Of a stretch of DNA of 64,000 nucleotides, positions 11,093 through 23,295 are shown one piece after another. The notes below the pieces were generated by a model. That model searched no databases and had not been told where the DNA came from. It worked only from the letters and a program-made list of their open reading frames with translations. Position 1 is the stretch's first letter, and the number at the start of each line of letters is the position of its first letter. The DNA is from Kingdonia uniflora (lineage: Eukaryota > Streptophyta > Magnoliopsida > Ranunculales > Circaeasteraceae). The DNA lies in NCBI GenBank assembly GCA_014058105.1, contig JACGCM010002201.1, forward strand, positions 186,001 through 250,000, written 5' to 3'. The translations under genes and the position numbers were made by a program.

Positions 11093-14000
11093 CTCTCGAT
11101 GCTGATAAAAGGAGCTACAAAGTTTATTGAGTTGAGGAGCCAGGAGTTCAGAAAGCTTACTCATAGGCTCGATGCTCAAACAACTTGGATGAAGGAGCTT
11201 GAGAGGGAGCTCAAGAAAAAGAGAGAGAAAAAAGAAAGAAAGAGTAAGGCTAATGAGTTAGAGGTTGTTCTAGAGTGGTATGTAGAGTTGTCTGAATACG
11301 GGGAGACTGTGTCACAAGCATTTAGAGAGATAAAGGTTGAAAGAGACCATCTGGTCCAATCTTATCGCTACTTTGGGTTGACTGTTGCTGATATTGATCT
11401 GGGCTAAAATGGCAGATACAAGGAGATAATCTTTGCTTTAGATGTAGAAGATGATGTGGTGGAAGATGCTACTATTTCAGCCAATGTACCTACTTATTAA
11501 ACTAAACAAGTCCGAGCTACTGGTAATAAATTCGATCCTCTATTTGAGGCAGACACTGGCAATAATCTTTAATCAGTCTGTGGTATTCTGTTTCAAACTG
11601 TACTGTTCTACTGTAATTTTGATGAGATTGTATTCTGTGTTGTCTACAACTATTAAGCTTGATAAATACTTTTTTATTGTGCTCTGTTTGAATGTTTGTG
11701 TGATAACCAAGATATTTGTAATCTGTGTAGGAGTTATAGTGGCTGAGAAAAACTGTTTCCAACCTGGAGATATCGTTGAGTAGAGCGAGGGATTCTGTGG
11801 CTCATATTCAACAGGTACTAAATAAAACTGAGTATGAGAGAATGTAGTTTAAGTCTAATTCGGAAAAAAAAAATTAAAGAATTATATGACCTTTAGTACA
11901 GATATGATAAGATAAAAATATAAAGAGATGAAGTTTTAAGAAAAGAAGAAGAGATTGGGGTATTAATACATAAATCGAAAGAGTTGATTCATTTTACTGA
12001 CCTGAGTGATACAGCTAGGTGTCAAAAGCTTTTGGTAGCCCTGACACTGTATTTTAAGGCCAAAGTAGATAGTGAGCGGGGTTTAAAAGAAGCTTATATA
12101 GAAATTTTGAAGGAAAGGGGTATAGTGCCTGACCTAGCTCAAGTTATGTTTTTAGCTTAAAACGTATGTAATCGTCATAGTATATAGGTATAAGACTGCT
12201 CAGCTTGAGCTGGTGTGTCTGTTATATGGGGTGATGTAGGACCCTTACCTGATGCTCTTGACTTTATGTAGGATTGAAGAGCAATGAGGATTTTAATTTT
12301 CATAATATGAAAAGAGCAAATAGAGGTGTAAAGGGAATTATAGGGTAAGGTAGAGGAGTTGCAAAACGTGTTGACGTAAAGTATGCAGCAAAAAACGTCC
12401 TTAGCAAATCAATTGACAAAAGAAACAACTGTTAAAAAGAAGGTACAAGGTAATTTGAGAGCGTTAGGTGTATTATAAAAGGAAATGCGCAAGTGTCTGT
12501 ACAGGGTACACATGTAATTGTGAGAGCATCTGTATCCATCACTAGCAAAGGTCGCAACTCAAACGGACCATGAACGTCATATAAAAATTGTGATTAAGTT
12601 TTATGGAGGGGAGCTGGAAAGGGTGAAGAACGAATTTAGGAAGTATGTAATGGATTGTTGGAAAGATATTGATATAGAGAACGAAAAAGCTAAAAATATG
12701 TGGTTTACAAAATATGATGAGGAAAAGGTTATTGAAAAACTAGCTCCTAGATCAGGAGAAAATTTATTGGTTGAGGACGAAGATGAGGTTGAGAGCCTGA
12801 TACCTCGGTCGCGACAAAAGTAACGCTAGTGGGAGGTGGTAACTTTTATAGCTCATTTGGGCATGCATGTAGATAGGTTAAGGAGTTCAGGAGATAAGGG
12901 GTAGTCCTCTCATTGTTTGAGAAAGCGAAAGTAAAGTAGTCAAATATCTTACCATCTTGCATATGCATTAGATGTTTGTACACTATTTTGATAATAAATA
13001 AAATCTATCATCTGTGATTATAATATAGATATAAGTAAAAATGTGGATCGATATGACTTGAGTATTATATTGTTGAGTAAAATTGTTAACTGTGATATGT
13101 AAACTGTTTTGATACACGAACTAGTATGTATGTGAAAGTTAGTTGTTGCTGCAGGGTGAACTGATAGTGGTTCAAAGCTAGGGTGAAGCACTGCATATGT
13201 TAAATAAAAAATTGAATATTGATCTAAACTTTTATCAAAAAGCACTAAAAAGTGTTACTGAGTTAAATGAAAAAATATAGGTGAGGGTAACTGAAGAGCA
13301 AAGAGCAGTGGTTCGTTTGACCGAACAACTGGATGATAAGGAGGCTGAACTAGCCATTGAGCTGAGAAAAATAGAGGAACTAAAAGAAGTTATAAAGAGA
13401 AAAGAGTTGGACCTTGAAAAAGTTCAACGTCATGCTAGTAATATTTCAGAAAGAATAACCCAGCAGGAAGAGGAACTCATACCTGCGCGAATTAAAATTA
13501 CAGAGTTGTTGACAGTGTTGAAAAAAGAAGAAGATTGTGTTAAAGAGTTGCAATTTTAGATAAATACGCTTAAAGCGGAAATAACTTAAATCCGAGCTGC
13601 TGTAATGGAGGCAGATGGACGTGCGCGTAAGTTTAAAGGATTGTGGTATGTGGCTAATATTAGAGTAAAAGAGTTAGAGGAAGCCAACAATGGACAGAAT
13701 GAACTAATAAAAAGGTATTGAATCAAAACTGGGACTTTAGAGGATACATTCCAAGTGTTGGAGTTAAATGTTTTAGAGTTCCAAGTATAAATTGGGGAAT
13801 GGCTGAGCTTAAAAACCAAATTGGAGGCAGATTTAGAGAAGGCTGAACAAAATCTTGATGAAGGGGTTGTAGAGAGAAGTCATAATGAGTCTGTGATGGA
13901 GGAATCGATGGCTATGTTGGGTTAAATGGATGAATTTATGATGGTAATGGAAGCACGTAATAAAGCTTCTGTGGATGAAAATTGAGTGATGGAGGATCGC

Positions 14001-14599
14001 TGCAAAAATTTATAAGTTATGCTGAATGAGGCTAAAGAAAAAATTGCAAAGCTTGTTATTCCTGAAAAGGAAAAGCACGAGGAAGGTGACATGCATGACA
14101 GGGAGATGACGGCAGTACTCTCCTTTTTGTGTCGGAGTTCAAGAGATTAGAAAAAGAAAGAGACACAGTTTATGACAACCTGATCGCGAATGATGTGCAG
14201 TATGACATGCTGCTAGTGCGAACTAAGTATCTAGAGCGTATTATGGCTAAAATTGGTGTTTTTACTAAGAGTAAGCTTAAAAAAGGAAGGCAAATTGTGA
14301 CTGGGAAGGCACTAGAGTTGATGCATTTGTGGCTTTCGGGGCGTAGGGAAAGTTTACGTGGTGATGTGTTGTCTGATAATTTGAGTGACTGAGGAGGCGT
14401 TATGAATGTAAAAAAGGATGATTCGTACTATACCAACTAAAATATAGTAGAGAGAGTACAACAATATTTGACTGATAATAGAATTAGTGACCTGTACATA
14501 TTTGTACTGACCTTTTGCTGAACCAATTATGGTGTAGAATTTTGTCGTCTGTTAGCCGTATTGTAGAATCCATAGCCTACCTATGGTATAATAGGGATC

Positions 14600-15130
14600 A
14601 AATTACTTGAAGCAATAAGTGATATGTTGTGTAATAGAAGATCAGATTGGCTGAAGCAGCAAACGATCTGTAATGTATTGAGAAGATCGATTTGCTTGAA
14701 GCAACAAATGACATGTAATAATAATATGGGGTGAACACACTGGTAACCTGTGACATTAGAAATGTGTTTTTTTTATATAGAAGTACTTGTATGAGATAGT
14801 AGAAAATTACTATAAAGTAGGGCAACCAAACACAAGTATTTTATTGTTATAAGATTAACGTACAAAAATGTAAGATATAGTAGAAGAGTACTGTATAAAA
14901 TAGTTGAAGAGTGTTGTATGAAATAGTATAAAGTACTTTGATGTAGGTCGATCAAACATAAGTATTTTATTGATGTGAGAACGACGTACAAGATGATAGA
15001 AATAGTAGAAGAGTACTGTATAAAATAGTAAAATGTACTCTAATGTAGGTCGATCAAACATAAGTATTTTATTGATGTGAGAACAATGTACGAGATGATA
15101 AAAATAGTAGAACAGTACACTGTGATAGAT
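14600..15130. repeat. Tandem repeat array in element A, period about 100-125 bp
   Basis: Repeated blocks built on GTAGGTCGATCAAACATAAGTATTTTATTGATGTGAGAAC, visible near 14823 (diverged), 14949 and 15051, with GTAGAAGAGTACTGTATAAAATAGT between them. The array lies where the antisense gene and integrase converge. Elements B and C have unrelated arrays at that same place. Confidence 0.75.
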
Positions 15131-15180
15131 TATTATCTGTGATATAACTTTAATCTTCTCATGTTCTAAGGATTAGGGAT

Positions 15181-16470
15181 TCAATCTCCATGTTCTGTAG
15201 CGAGATCATAGGAGCCAAGTTTACTTTTTCCAATAATGATAAAAGGTCCTTCCCAATTTTCTGTGAGTTTCCCAGCATTAAGTTTCTTTATGTGCTTTGG
15301 TATCTCTTGCAGGATGAGATCTTTAATCTTAAACTTTCTATGATGAACTCGCTTATTATATGATCTTACTAAAGTCTGATGGTACCTTCCCAAGTTCATG
15401 ACTGTTCTGTCTCTTATTTCCTTGATCCAATTTATGTTACATGCCAACTAGAACTCATTTTTTTATCTGTCATGGTATGATCACATAGTGGGTGATGATA
15501 TTGAGTGGGGATGATTGCTTTGGTACCGTATGCCAATAAGAATGGCGTATATCTAGTCGATACCCAAGGTGTTGTTCGGTATGCCCATAACACGTGTGGC
15601 AATTCTTACACCCAATTACTCTTCTTTTCTATCAAACATTTTTTAATTCCGTCGACTATAAATCGATTGGTGATTTCGGCCTGACCATTTCCTTGTGGGT
15701 AATATGGATTTGAAGGAGAGTGGATGATGTTATGCCGGTTGAGGAAATCAACGACCTTAAAACCAACGAACTGAGGTCCATTATCGATTCTGATGAAGTG
15801 AGGGCATCCAAACCATATTATAATAGTTTTCCATATAAACTTGATGACTTCATGTTTGCGTGTTTAACACAAAGGAACTGCTTCTACCTACTTGGTAAAA
15901 TAGTCTGCTACCACCAGGAGGTGCTTCCATTTTCCTGGTACAGTTAGGAATTCGCCCACGAGATCGAGGGCCCATCTTTTAAATGGCTAGATAACTTTGC
16001 TAGAATAGAGTTCCAAAGCTAGAGCTCAAATTTTAGATCCATGCCATTGGCAGGCATCATACTTGCTCGCATATTCAATGGCTTGAGCTTTTATTTTAAG
16101 CTAAAAAACTACTTGAGTAAGAACCCGGTTTGCTAAAGATCGTCCTACCGCATGGGATCCACAAGTGCCCTCATAGAGTTCATGCAGGAAGGCTTGGGCC
16201 TCTTTATCAGATAAACATTTGAGATATGGTCCTGTAACCGACTTTTTATAAATGAGGTTTTTGTCAACGACGTATTGTTTAACATTTTCCAGGAAACGCC
16301 TTCTTTCAGTAGCATCCTTGGGAAGTTCACCATTAAATTTGTTTTTGGGCCTGATGTATGTGAGGAATGGTTGTCTCCAATCATCTTTGACCTCTTCAAC
16401 GCCCCCAGTATTAACTAAATTTGAGCTGATAAGGTTAATGTTGGGGGTGGATACTACTTCGATCTTCAAA
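15181..16470 (-). pseudogene. Integrase of element A
   Basis: Read right to left. At 16101-16469 are a linker and the zinc-binding region (LYEGTCGSHAVGRSLANRV). The catalytic core follows across 15450-16090 in broken frames. The C-terminal domain is at 15181-15447 (NLGRYHQTLVRSYNKRV, GKLTENWEGPFIIIGKS). No chromodomain follows. Stops and shifts throughout make it inactive. It would have inserted the cDNA into host DNA. Confidence 0.8.
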
Positions 16471-16499
16471 TATCGAGCATCTATTCCGAGGACTTCCGT

Positions 16500-16870
16500 A
16501 AGATAGGCAAGGAAAACAGAATGCCTATTTTCTCTACGGGGAAAATTTCGATGGTAACCTTTTGAATCTGCACATTCTTTCTGCTACTGCGATGGCATAA
16601 TCGATCATCTTTCCATTTTTTGATATTTGTCAGTATAGTAGTTTACTATGAGTAACGAATCCGTGGACATAGATAACTAGAGCACACCAATTTCTAGAGC
16701 CATATCTAGACCGTGGATTAATGCCTCATATTCGGTCTTATTGTTTGTGGCTTCGAAGTTGAGTCAGATTGATTTCTCAATTCTGTCATTGAAAGGTGTG
16801 ATAAGAACGATCCCAATGCCTGATCCAGCTGGTCCAGCAGAGCCGTTAGTTAGAAGGCGCCAACATTTCA
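16500..16870 (-). pseudogene. Second (archaeal-type) RNase H of element A
   Basis: Patterns GSAGPAGSGIGIVLITP, NKTEYEALIHGLDMALE and STDSLLIVNYY give the order of acidic residues of an RVT_3-type RNase H placed between the canonical RNase H and integrase. A second RNase H there is diagnostic of Tat-lineage elements. Stops interrupt it. Confidence 0.75.
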
Positions 16871-16877
16871 TTGATAT

Positions 16878-18368
16878 CTAATCTAATTTTTCCTTGAATT
16901 GTTCATCACTTATATCGGTACTATCCTCTTCCCAGACAGTATCATCTACTAGAAAGTCTGCAAGGAAATCTGCTACTACTTGCCCCTTTTCGGAATGCCG
17001 TAGTTCAAAACGTATATCGTGCTCACGAAGAGTAACCGACCATTGTTGAACGTGTCTTGATTTCTTTCGTTTGGACAAGATTTTGCGTAAGGGATAATTT
17101 GTCATTACTCGAACTGAGTGAGCTTGGAAATATTATTTTAACTTTTATGATGTATAGACGATAGCTAAAAGTAGTTTCTCAATCTTAGTGTATCGTGTTT
17201 CTGCTGTACTAAGAGTCTTGTTGATGAAGTAGAAAGGTTTTTCTGCCTTTTCATCAAGTTGAATGAGGACTGAGCTCAGTGATTCATCAGTAACAACAAT
17301 ATATATCGTGAGCTCTTCACCCTCCTTAGGCATACTCATTAGTGGTAGTTTTCTCAAATATCATTTTAATTCCTAAAACGCTACTTCACATTCTTTAGTC
17401 CACTCGATCTCAAGATCCTTTTTAGGTTTATTTTTCTTCGTCCCATCACGCATTTGGTCGAATAACCATCGACACCGATCTGAAGACTTGGAGATAAAAT
17501 GATTTATTGCTGTTATCTTGCCAGCTAATTTTTGTACGTCTTTCTTCATCTTTGGAGAAGGCATGGATAACAATGCACGAATACAATCTGGGTCAGCCTT
17601 GATACCCTGCTTACTGATCAATTGTCCCAAGTATTTGCCTGATTAGACTCTGAACTGGCACTTATCAGGATTTTATCTTATTTTGTAGGAACGAAGAATT
17701 TTGAAGGTCGTGTGTAAATCTGCGAGATGGTTTTCCTTCTTGAGACTTTTACATTGCATATCGTCAATGTAAACTTCCATTATTTTCCAAAGATGGTCCC
17801 TGAATATCTGTTTCATCAGTCTTTGGTAAGTGGCTCTAGCATTCTTGAGGCTAAAAGGCATAACCTTGTAGTAATACAAACCATGTTTTGTGATAAAAGT
17901 TATTTTCTCTTGATCTTCAGACAACAGAGGTATGTGATTGTACCCTGATGCAGCGTCCATCATGGATAGAAGTTCCTATCCCACTGTAGAATCAAGCAGA
18001 TGGTTGATAATAGGAAGTGGAAAGCTATTTTATGAAGTATATTTATTAAGGTTCGTGAAAATTACGCATACTCTAATCTTGCCATTTTTCTTCGGTACTG
18101 CTATTGTGTTCGAGATCCATTCGGGGTAGTTAGCTTTTCGAATAAAACTAACTTTAATGAGTTTGTCAATTTCTTTATTGACTTCTTCTTGGAGCCTTGG
18201 TACTAAAGTTCTCGATTTCTGTTTGACTGCCTCAGCTTTGTCTTTTAAACTAAGCTTGTGGCAAGCCAAATTTGGATCAATGTCTGGTATTTTATGGAAT
18301 GTCCATGCGAAGACATCACTGTTGTCTTTGAGAAATAGAATAAGAGTATTGCGTTCTATCGTGGGCAA
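16878..18368 (-). pseudogene. Reverse transcriptase and RNase H of element A
   Basis: The RT begins near 18368 with FLKDNSDVFAWTFHKIPDIDP, then EIDKLIKVSFIRKANYPEW and VPKKNGKIRVCV. At 17673-17963 are the palm motifs MMDAASGYNHIPL and VYIDDMQCKSLK (the YxDD active site). The thumb/connection is at 17373-17630, and RNase H at 16878-17357 (VVTDESLSSVLIQ, KPFYFINKTLS, NYPLRKILSK). Several stops separate the blocks, so the enzyme is dead. Confidence 0.85.
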
Positions 18369-18429
18369 AAGGGTTCTAATATAGGTACCCCGTTTGTCTC
18401 CACTAATTTTGACGTATTCTGTAGTTTCT

Positions 18430-18900
18430 ACGCTTGGCAGCTAGTCTTCTGTAAATTTCTCTGTGATGTTCTTTGTGGCTTTTTGTAATTGTTATATGAA
18501 CTGCGGTATCAATGGTTCTAACACTGTGGTAACAGTGTTTTCACAAGCTCGAACGAGCTTTTGGCGGCCTTTGATTTTGTATATTCCTCCATTCTAATCA
18601 AATTGAAATACCAAATAATAGGTCGATAGGATAGCCCGCATGTTATGCAGCCAACAGTGTCCCATGATCCCCAAATAATGAGATTTCGTATTGATAACAT
18701 AGAATACTACATCAATCATTGTTGGTCTAGCAGTAATAGGAAGTATGATCTTGCCTACGCATTCTTCTTTAGAGCCGTTGAACCTACTGATATCGATGTC
18801 ACTAGGCTAAACTTTGTCGGCTAATCTCATCTGATCAATCGTGCTTTGGAAATGTAGTTTGATACTACTGCCAGTATCCACCATCATTGTATGTGTCTCA
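18430..18900 (-). pseudogene. Aspartic protease of element A
   Basis: MMVDTGSSIKLHF (near 18850-18893) contains the DTGS active site. Further along are FYVINTKSHYLGIMGHCWLHNM-like residues. The same order occurs in B at 55544-55925 and C at 59400-59843. A TAG follows the active-site segment. Confidence 0.72.
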
Positions 18901-20720
18901 TTTTTAGCATGATCACGAGTGCATCATGATGAGGAAAATTGACGTGGTGAACGTCGCAATCTTCAAAGGAGATCCATGTGTGTTGGGAACTAGATGTAGG
19001 GAGTAACCGGGCTTCTTTACCGACCATGGATAAATCATGGCATTGGCTGAGACGTCGTCTTTTGCATCTGACCGACCTGTTAATGGCATGAGTCTTGGTA
19101 TAAAGTGGCTGAGGGAGATGTGGTATAAATGTTTTTCCTCTACCACTCCTTCTATCTGTACGATCTTGGTAGTAAGCTTGTAACACCCATTTTTATAACT
19201 TTCAACGTCCACGATGTACTCCTGCATTCGTTTGTCCCCAAAAATATACTCCAACAGTCATTATAAAGCAAAACAATGTTCAGTGTCATGATGTTAGACT
19301 TTGTGGTGTATGCAATATGGTTTGTTTTCGATGGGCTGGAGATACTGGGCATTGCGGAAGAATTAATCCTTTTGAAGTATATGATATATGCTGGCTATTT
19401 TGACAGTTATCTTGGGAAGACAGGGCTTGGGTATATTACTACCTCTTTGAGTTTGATCGCCATTAGACTTGGTCCGCTTCCTGTTTCCTCTATGATCAGC
19501 AACACGATTGAACTCTTGTTTTGTGGATTAATCTCTTGCTGTCAAGATTGATTTATGAGTTTTCTGCCTTTCGGATATCATCCTTTCGAGATTGATATAG
19601 CCATTGACATTTTCGATCATGTCTTCCAAAGTCGTAGGTTTGTTTAGAATTAGGTACTCCTTCGCTCTTCTAGTCATGAGCAAAGCGTTGGTGAAGGCTG
19701 AAAATAGTAATTTTCTGATCAAGGCTGAATTAGGTCCACCTTTCTGGCCAACTCCAAGAATTTCTTAGTAAATATTTTGAGCTTCTCTCCTAGCACCTGC
19801 TTAAGGCTGAACAGAGAATACATATTCTCCTATTTGCCTCTGTTATGCAAGTAGTTCTTGACAAAGAGTTCCCGCAACTGTTTAAACGTTGTAATGGACC
19901 CTTCTTGTAGTGAGTGTAACCATCGCAAAGGTTTGCCTTGTAGGCTGGTAGGAAAGAGATGGTATAGAATGTGGTTGGATGTAGAATGAAAACCTAAAGC
20001 ATCCAAAAATTCTTAAACATGTACTGCAGGATCATTTCCCTTGTATTTTAAGATTTTTGGGGTGTGAAAACCGGTGAGAACTTTCCCATCCAATAGTTCC
20101 TGAGCAATCAGGCTCTTCTGTAACCTATTATGAATGCCTTTAGCAGTTTGAGCTTGGCTTCAAATAATTCTTTGGTACATTTTTCAACATGTTCCTGAGT
20201 CACATACCGACGAGCTGTAATAGTTTGGCATGGGTTACGTTCTTCACGAAAATTGTGGTCGCCACTTCTTTTACTTAGTCGCTCACGCGTTGAAATATGA
20301 ACTCTTCCACAGGGTAGATTTTGTGTTTGTTTGATTCTCGCATGATCGTCATCAACTTCTTTGTGAACTTCCTCTATCTAGATAATCTCGACCCCCGGCT
20401 AAATATGATTAGATCAAATATCACCTTCCTGGCTATTAACGTGAGTACCTAGCCTATTTTGAACATAAACTCGTGAGGCGGCTGGCAAGACGCCTTTATT
20501 ATTTGGGGCTGCAATCTGTTGACCCTGCAGAACTTTTAATGTATCTTGCACACCCGCCAGTTATTGTTCCATAACAGCTCTTCTTTCTATTTCAGAGTAT
20601 AGCGTGACCCGTAATTCTATGAGTTTAGCGCTTCTTTCTATTGGGTCAATTGGTGCTGGAAGCATCATGTTGTGAAGAGAAAATCTGTTATTTTCAAGAA
20701 AATGGGATTGAGAATTTCTT
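18900..20720 (-). pseudogene. gag of element A
   Basis: The 19528-19722 segment (FTNALLMTRRAKEYLILNKP, EDMIENVNGYINLERM) matches the intact gag of element B. The linker EEKHLYHI and the FEDCDVHHVNFPHHDAL patterns lie just before the protease (18900-19150). The N-terminal region near 20560-20720 reads IDPIERSAKLIELR. Frames are broken repeatedly. Gag would form the virus-like particle. Confidence 0.7.
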
Positions 20721-20739
20721 TCCCACAGATGGCGCCAAA
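20721..20739 (-). other. Primer-binding site of element A
   Basis: Directly inside the 5' LTR on the minus strand is TTTGGCGCCATCTGTGGGA. Elements B and C have TTTGGCGCCGTTTGTGGGA and ATTGGCACCGTCTGTGGGA at the same place. Confidence 0.75.
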
Positions 20740-21306
20740 TGTAGTAGCCTAATTTCATATTTCGAACTTAGTCTTTACACCAATGATAATAAGAGCGTTT
20801 AGATGAACAATGAATGAATACTAGCACAAAATTTACCGTGGAAAACCTTTGAATAGGTTAAAAACCACGACCTCTCTTAAGGATTTAGAAAGATAGATGT
20901 TATTAATAGTCATTAGCAACTATAAGGGATGCTCTGAGTATTTTTGTAGAGAGTGTTTGAGTAAAAATTCCTCCTCCTTCATCTGGAATTCTCTGGTCTT
21001 ATTTATAGGTCTTATAATATGACCGTTTGACGACCATTATTATTCTTAATAATGGACGTTTCAATATATATTTGATAGTCTTTGAACTGATTGTGTAACG
21101 ATCTGATCTTGTTGTCTTGTAACGACTTCATTAATGACAGAGTGCTTGTTGATTCGAACTGTTGATGTAGAGGTCGAGAATAACAAGTAGAATTTTGTAG
21201 TTTTGTAATTTTCCATTAATGTGCCACATGTGTGTTGATGAGGCCGAGTAGTCATATGATGGTCGAACATGAAGCTTGAGTTCAAAATGCAGAATAAACC
21301 ACTACA
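20740..21306 (-). repeat. Element A 5' LTR (right copy)
   Basis: Starts TGTAGTAGCC and ends CCACTACA, so both canonical ends survive. It contains TTACCGTGGAAAACC, and TATTTATAGGTCTTATAATATGACC, where TATTTATA may be part of the promoter read in reverse. Confidence 0.88.
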
Positions 21307-21710
21307 ATAATTACACTCCAATATCTTGTGTGAACCATGTATATTGGACTGTCACCGACAAAATCTCTCTTACGAACATTTGAAAATATATTGCCTTCAC
21401 AAAAATTTGTAGCTCAAAAATGATACTCGATCTCTGGATAATTAATTCGAGTTGGGCCTGCCTGATTGACTAATCGTGATATGTTAGTCACTTATTCTTC
21501 CTCTTTATTCTTGGGAATCTATTTATGGGAAATATGAGTTGACTTTCACGAATAATGTTGTCTCCCTGTAATCATGCGTTGGGATTTGCATGTTATATAT
21601 TGTTTCCAAAATTCTATTTTCTTTCCTCTATATAAGGAGTTGAGGTCTTAAATAGTTTTCATCCTTCTCACTTTGTTTAAATATTCCTTTTCTTTTCAGG
21701 TGTAGCTATC
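21307..21710. other. Element D leader region
   Basis: Continues element D after the A insertion. It holds the promoter of the next gene and, at 21690-21702, an acceptor-like TTCCTTTTCTTTTCAG. Confidence 0.4.
21629..21636 (+). promoter_or_regulatory. TATA box of the EWPL gene, element D
   Basis: CTCTATATAAGGAG, 75 bp upstream of the ATG at 21711. It matches the element A site at 8011-8020. Confidence 0.55.
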
Positions 21711-22070
21711 ATGGAAAGGACACGTTCCCAGCGTTAACATTATGCAACGGAGGGGCGGCTAGCCATCAAAGTAGCTGATCTGTGTGAGCATTATTTTTAG
21801 CTGCTGTCATACGATGTGGTATTGCCTGAGTGGCCGTTACAATTGTATGGTCTTAACATGAAGAAAAGGCGTGTGGAACTGGACCGTCATTTCTGGTGCG
21901 ATGTCTTTCGAAGTTTGATCCTTGATGTGAGAGCTCAAAAAAGTATTGTAAGGGAGATCGTACTGGACAAACTTACTAAAGAGGACGAGAGAGCGACAGG
22001 TGGAAAAATAATCCCTTGTGGCGGACCTAATCATCCTAGTTGTTTTGAATTCAAATATATCTTAATGTAA
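21711..22070 (+). pseudogene. EWPL small protein gene of element D
   Basis: One frame of about 120 codons from ATG 21711 to TAA 22070 with two in-frame stops, TAA at 21735 and TAG at 21798. Readable parts are MERTRSQR, EGRLAIKVADLCEHYF, YDVVLPEWPL, a HFWCDVF motif, VREIVLDKLTKEDERA, and a C-terminus GGKIIPCGGPNHPSCF. The protein is small and charged, with no signal peptide or membrane segment. This is the better-preserved of the two copies (the other is 8090-8453). Function unknown. Confidence 0.62.
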
Positions 22071-22250
22071 TTGCTTATGTTTCCAAAGTCGATTTTTGGA
22101 CAACTCGGCTTGAGTAATAAAATAAATTTTTGTAAGCAATAGTATTTTGTAGGGCGTAGATCTTCGTTTTTTCGGCTTGAATCAAATTGTTGCTTTCTGA
22201 AAGATTATGTCTCGAACTGAAGTATATAAACATTCCTTTATGTTGTTGTA

Positions 22251-22350
22251 CTAGTACTACCTGTGGCTCGCCACGATGAATACGTCGATGCGCCTCCGGC
22301 GCTATAAAATTTTCCAGTAACACGCCTTCGGCGCTAAAAAACTCATAAGG
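22251..22350 (-). mobile_element. Helitron 3' terminus, distal copy
   Basis: On the minus strand the sequence ends with a hairpin (GTGGC, 2-nt loop, GCCAC), then AGGTAGTA and CTAG, followed by T. That is the structure of a Helitron 3' end inserted in an A-T dinucleotide. The inner part has further GC hairpins (AGCGCC-GGA-GGCGC and CGCC-GAA-GGCG). Confidence 0.65.
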
Positions 22351-22615
22351 ATATGATAATCCAAAAAAATGTCCCGATAATCATACGGAAAATAATTAAA
22401 CAAAGTAAGTTCTTTAATTCATAACTCTACATACCTTCGACACTAACTACAAAATTAAGAAGGCAAGCGTTCAACATTACAATAAAATAATTAAACCTGT
22501 TTGTCATTTTTCTTCACCATACAAATTGATAAATATAATAAGATGTCCACAAACAAAGATGTTACTTCAAACTAAACTAAGAAAAAATTCACTCTAATAT
22601 GCATAATTAACTACA

Positions 22616-22813
22616 TCACAATTTACTTCTAATTGTAGTTTCATCACAAAGCTTAGTCTTTTCATGCCCCTTAAATATGTAACTATGAAGATACTTAATA
22701 GCTTCAACACCTGAATAAACTCCATCCTTTAGATGATTAGGTCGAACGCGAGCTTCAAGACCCTTTCTATTACATTTGTCATCGTTTTTGTGCGAAGGCA
22801 GCGAGTTTGTCAT
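22616..22813 (-). pseudogene. Helitron Rep/helicase fragment
   Basis: A 65-codon open frame whose middle reads GVEAIKYLHSYIFKGHEKTK, closely matching the KYI-x-KY-x-YKGHD signature of the Helitron-like N-terminal (Rep) domain. The upstream LEARVRPNHLKDG also fits. The rest of Rep and the helicase are missing. Rep would nick and join DNA during rolling-circle transposition. Confidence 0.68.
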
Positions 22814-22829
22814 GGGTATAATTAGAACC

Positions 22830-23175
22830 TAAGTACAATTTAGACCAAAATATAATGAACATTAGTGCCATATATGTAAATAATTTTGCATCACTGTGAA
22901 ACGTATACATCCTAATGGGCTGACCTATATCGTAAATATATAATACACAAAGACAATAAAACCTAATTACAATGAAGTTAGCAATAAAACCTAATTACAA
23001 TAACATATAATACACAAAGTCAATAAAACTTAATTACAATGAAGTTAGCAATGAAACCTAATTACAATAACATAGGTGATCAAAGCAGCTTAAAGTAACA
23101 ATGAAACAAAAAGTAGCTAATTTTAATGAAACCTAATTACAATGAAACCTGATTACAATGACATAGGTAGAATTT
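22830..23175. repeat. Diverged short repeats, AT-rich
   Basis: The block CAATAAAACCTAATTACAATGAAGTTAG recurs four to five times with variation between about 22950 and 23165. No gene. Confidence 0.55.
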
Positions 23176-23230
23176 GGTCGTTCGAACGACTTTGGCTAAT
23201 TTCCAAATTACCCTAGATCCTCCTGGATCA
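23176..23230 (-). repeat. Truncated copy of the element F LTR end
   Basis: GGTCGTTCGAACGACTTTGG followed by CCTAGATCCTCCTGGATCA matches the right end of the element F LTRs (31320-31374 and 32772-32827). It is therefore a 55-bp remnant of an older F-family insertion. Confidence 0.55.
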
Positions 23231-23295
23231 CTTTGTCTATATTAGGGTTCATAAGAAAGCTGATTTCAATTTAAAGAGATACTGAAGTATTTTAC

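Larger units (their letters stand above)
9536..14392 (+). pseudogene. Main antisense gene of element A: gypsy-type transposon domain plus coiled coil
   Basis: Multi-exon gene running against the polyprotein. It starts MRSKNIKPLSKF at 9536 (element G: MRIKNVVPRSKF at 33227). The domain at about 9827-10387 has YYQVPCLDMW, then VYGLKISLTFFQKDVMNIL, CCPAQFNGNVFEMM and YRLKY, the general pattern of Transposase_28 ('putative gypsy type transposon') proteins. After intron 1 come LFDYLALEQVEMKQVLGEL and a basic stretch. After intron 2 (11093 on) are charged coiled coils, FGLTVADIDLG, ALTLYFKAKVDSERGLKEAY (about 12040-12100), FYGGELERVKNEF (12600-12650), IPRSRQK, and more coil at 13281-13559 and 14129-14392. 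Many stops and shifts make it a pseudogene. DNA-binding or regulatory roles would be guesses. Confidence 0.7.
5710..21306 (-). mobile_element. Element A: Tat-lineage Ty3/gypsy retrotransposon, about 15.6 kb
   Basis: Two LTRs of about 570 bp bound an internal region with gag, protease, RT, RNase H, a second RNase H and integrase on the minus strand (20.7 down to 15.2 kb). A convergent plus-strand gene set occupies 6.3-14.4 kb. The double RNase H, the absence of a chromodomain and the very long 3' region place it in the Tat/Ogre/Retand group. All ORFs are broken. The LTRs differ visibly (about 9 differences in the first 62 aligned bases), so the insertion is old. It is inserted into element D. 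Confidence 0.88.

Noticed and set aside
15720..15947. 75-codon plus-strand ORF with DDVMPVEEIND start
   Set aside because: It lies opposite the integrase core of element A and has no independent support.
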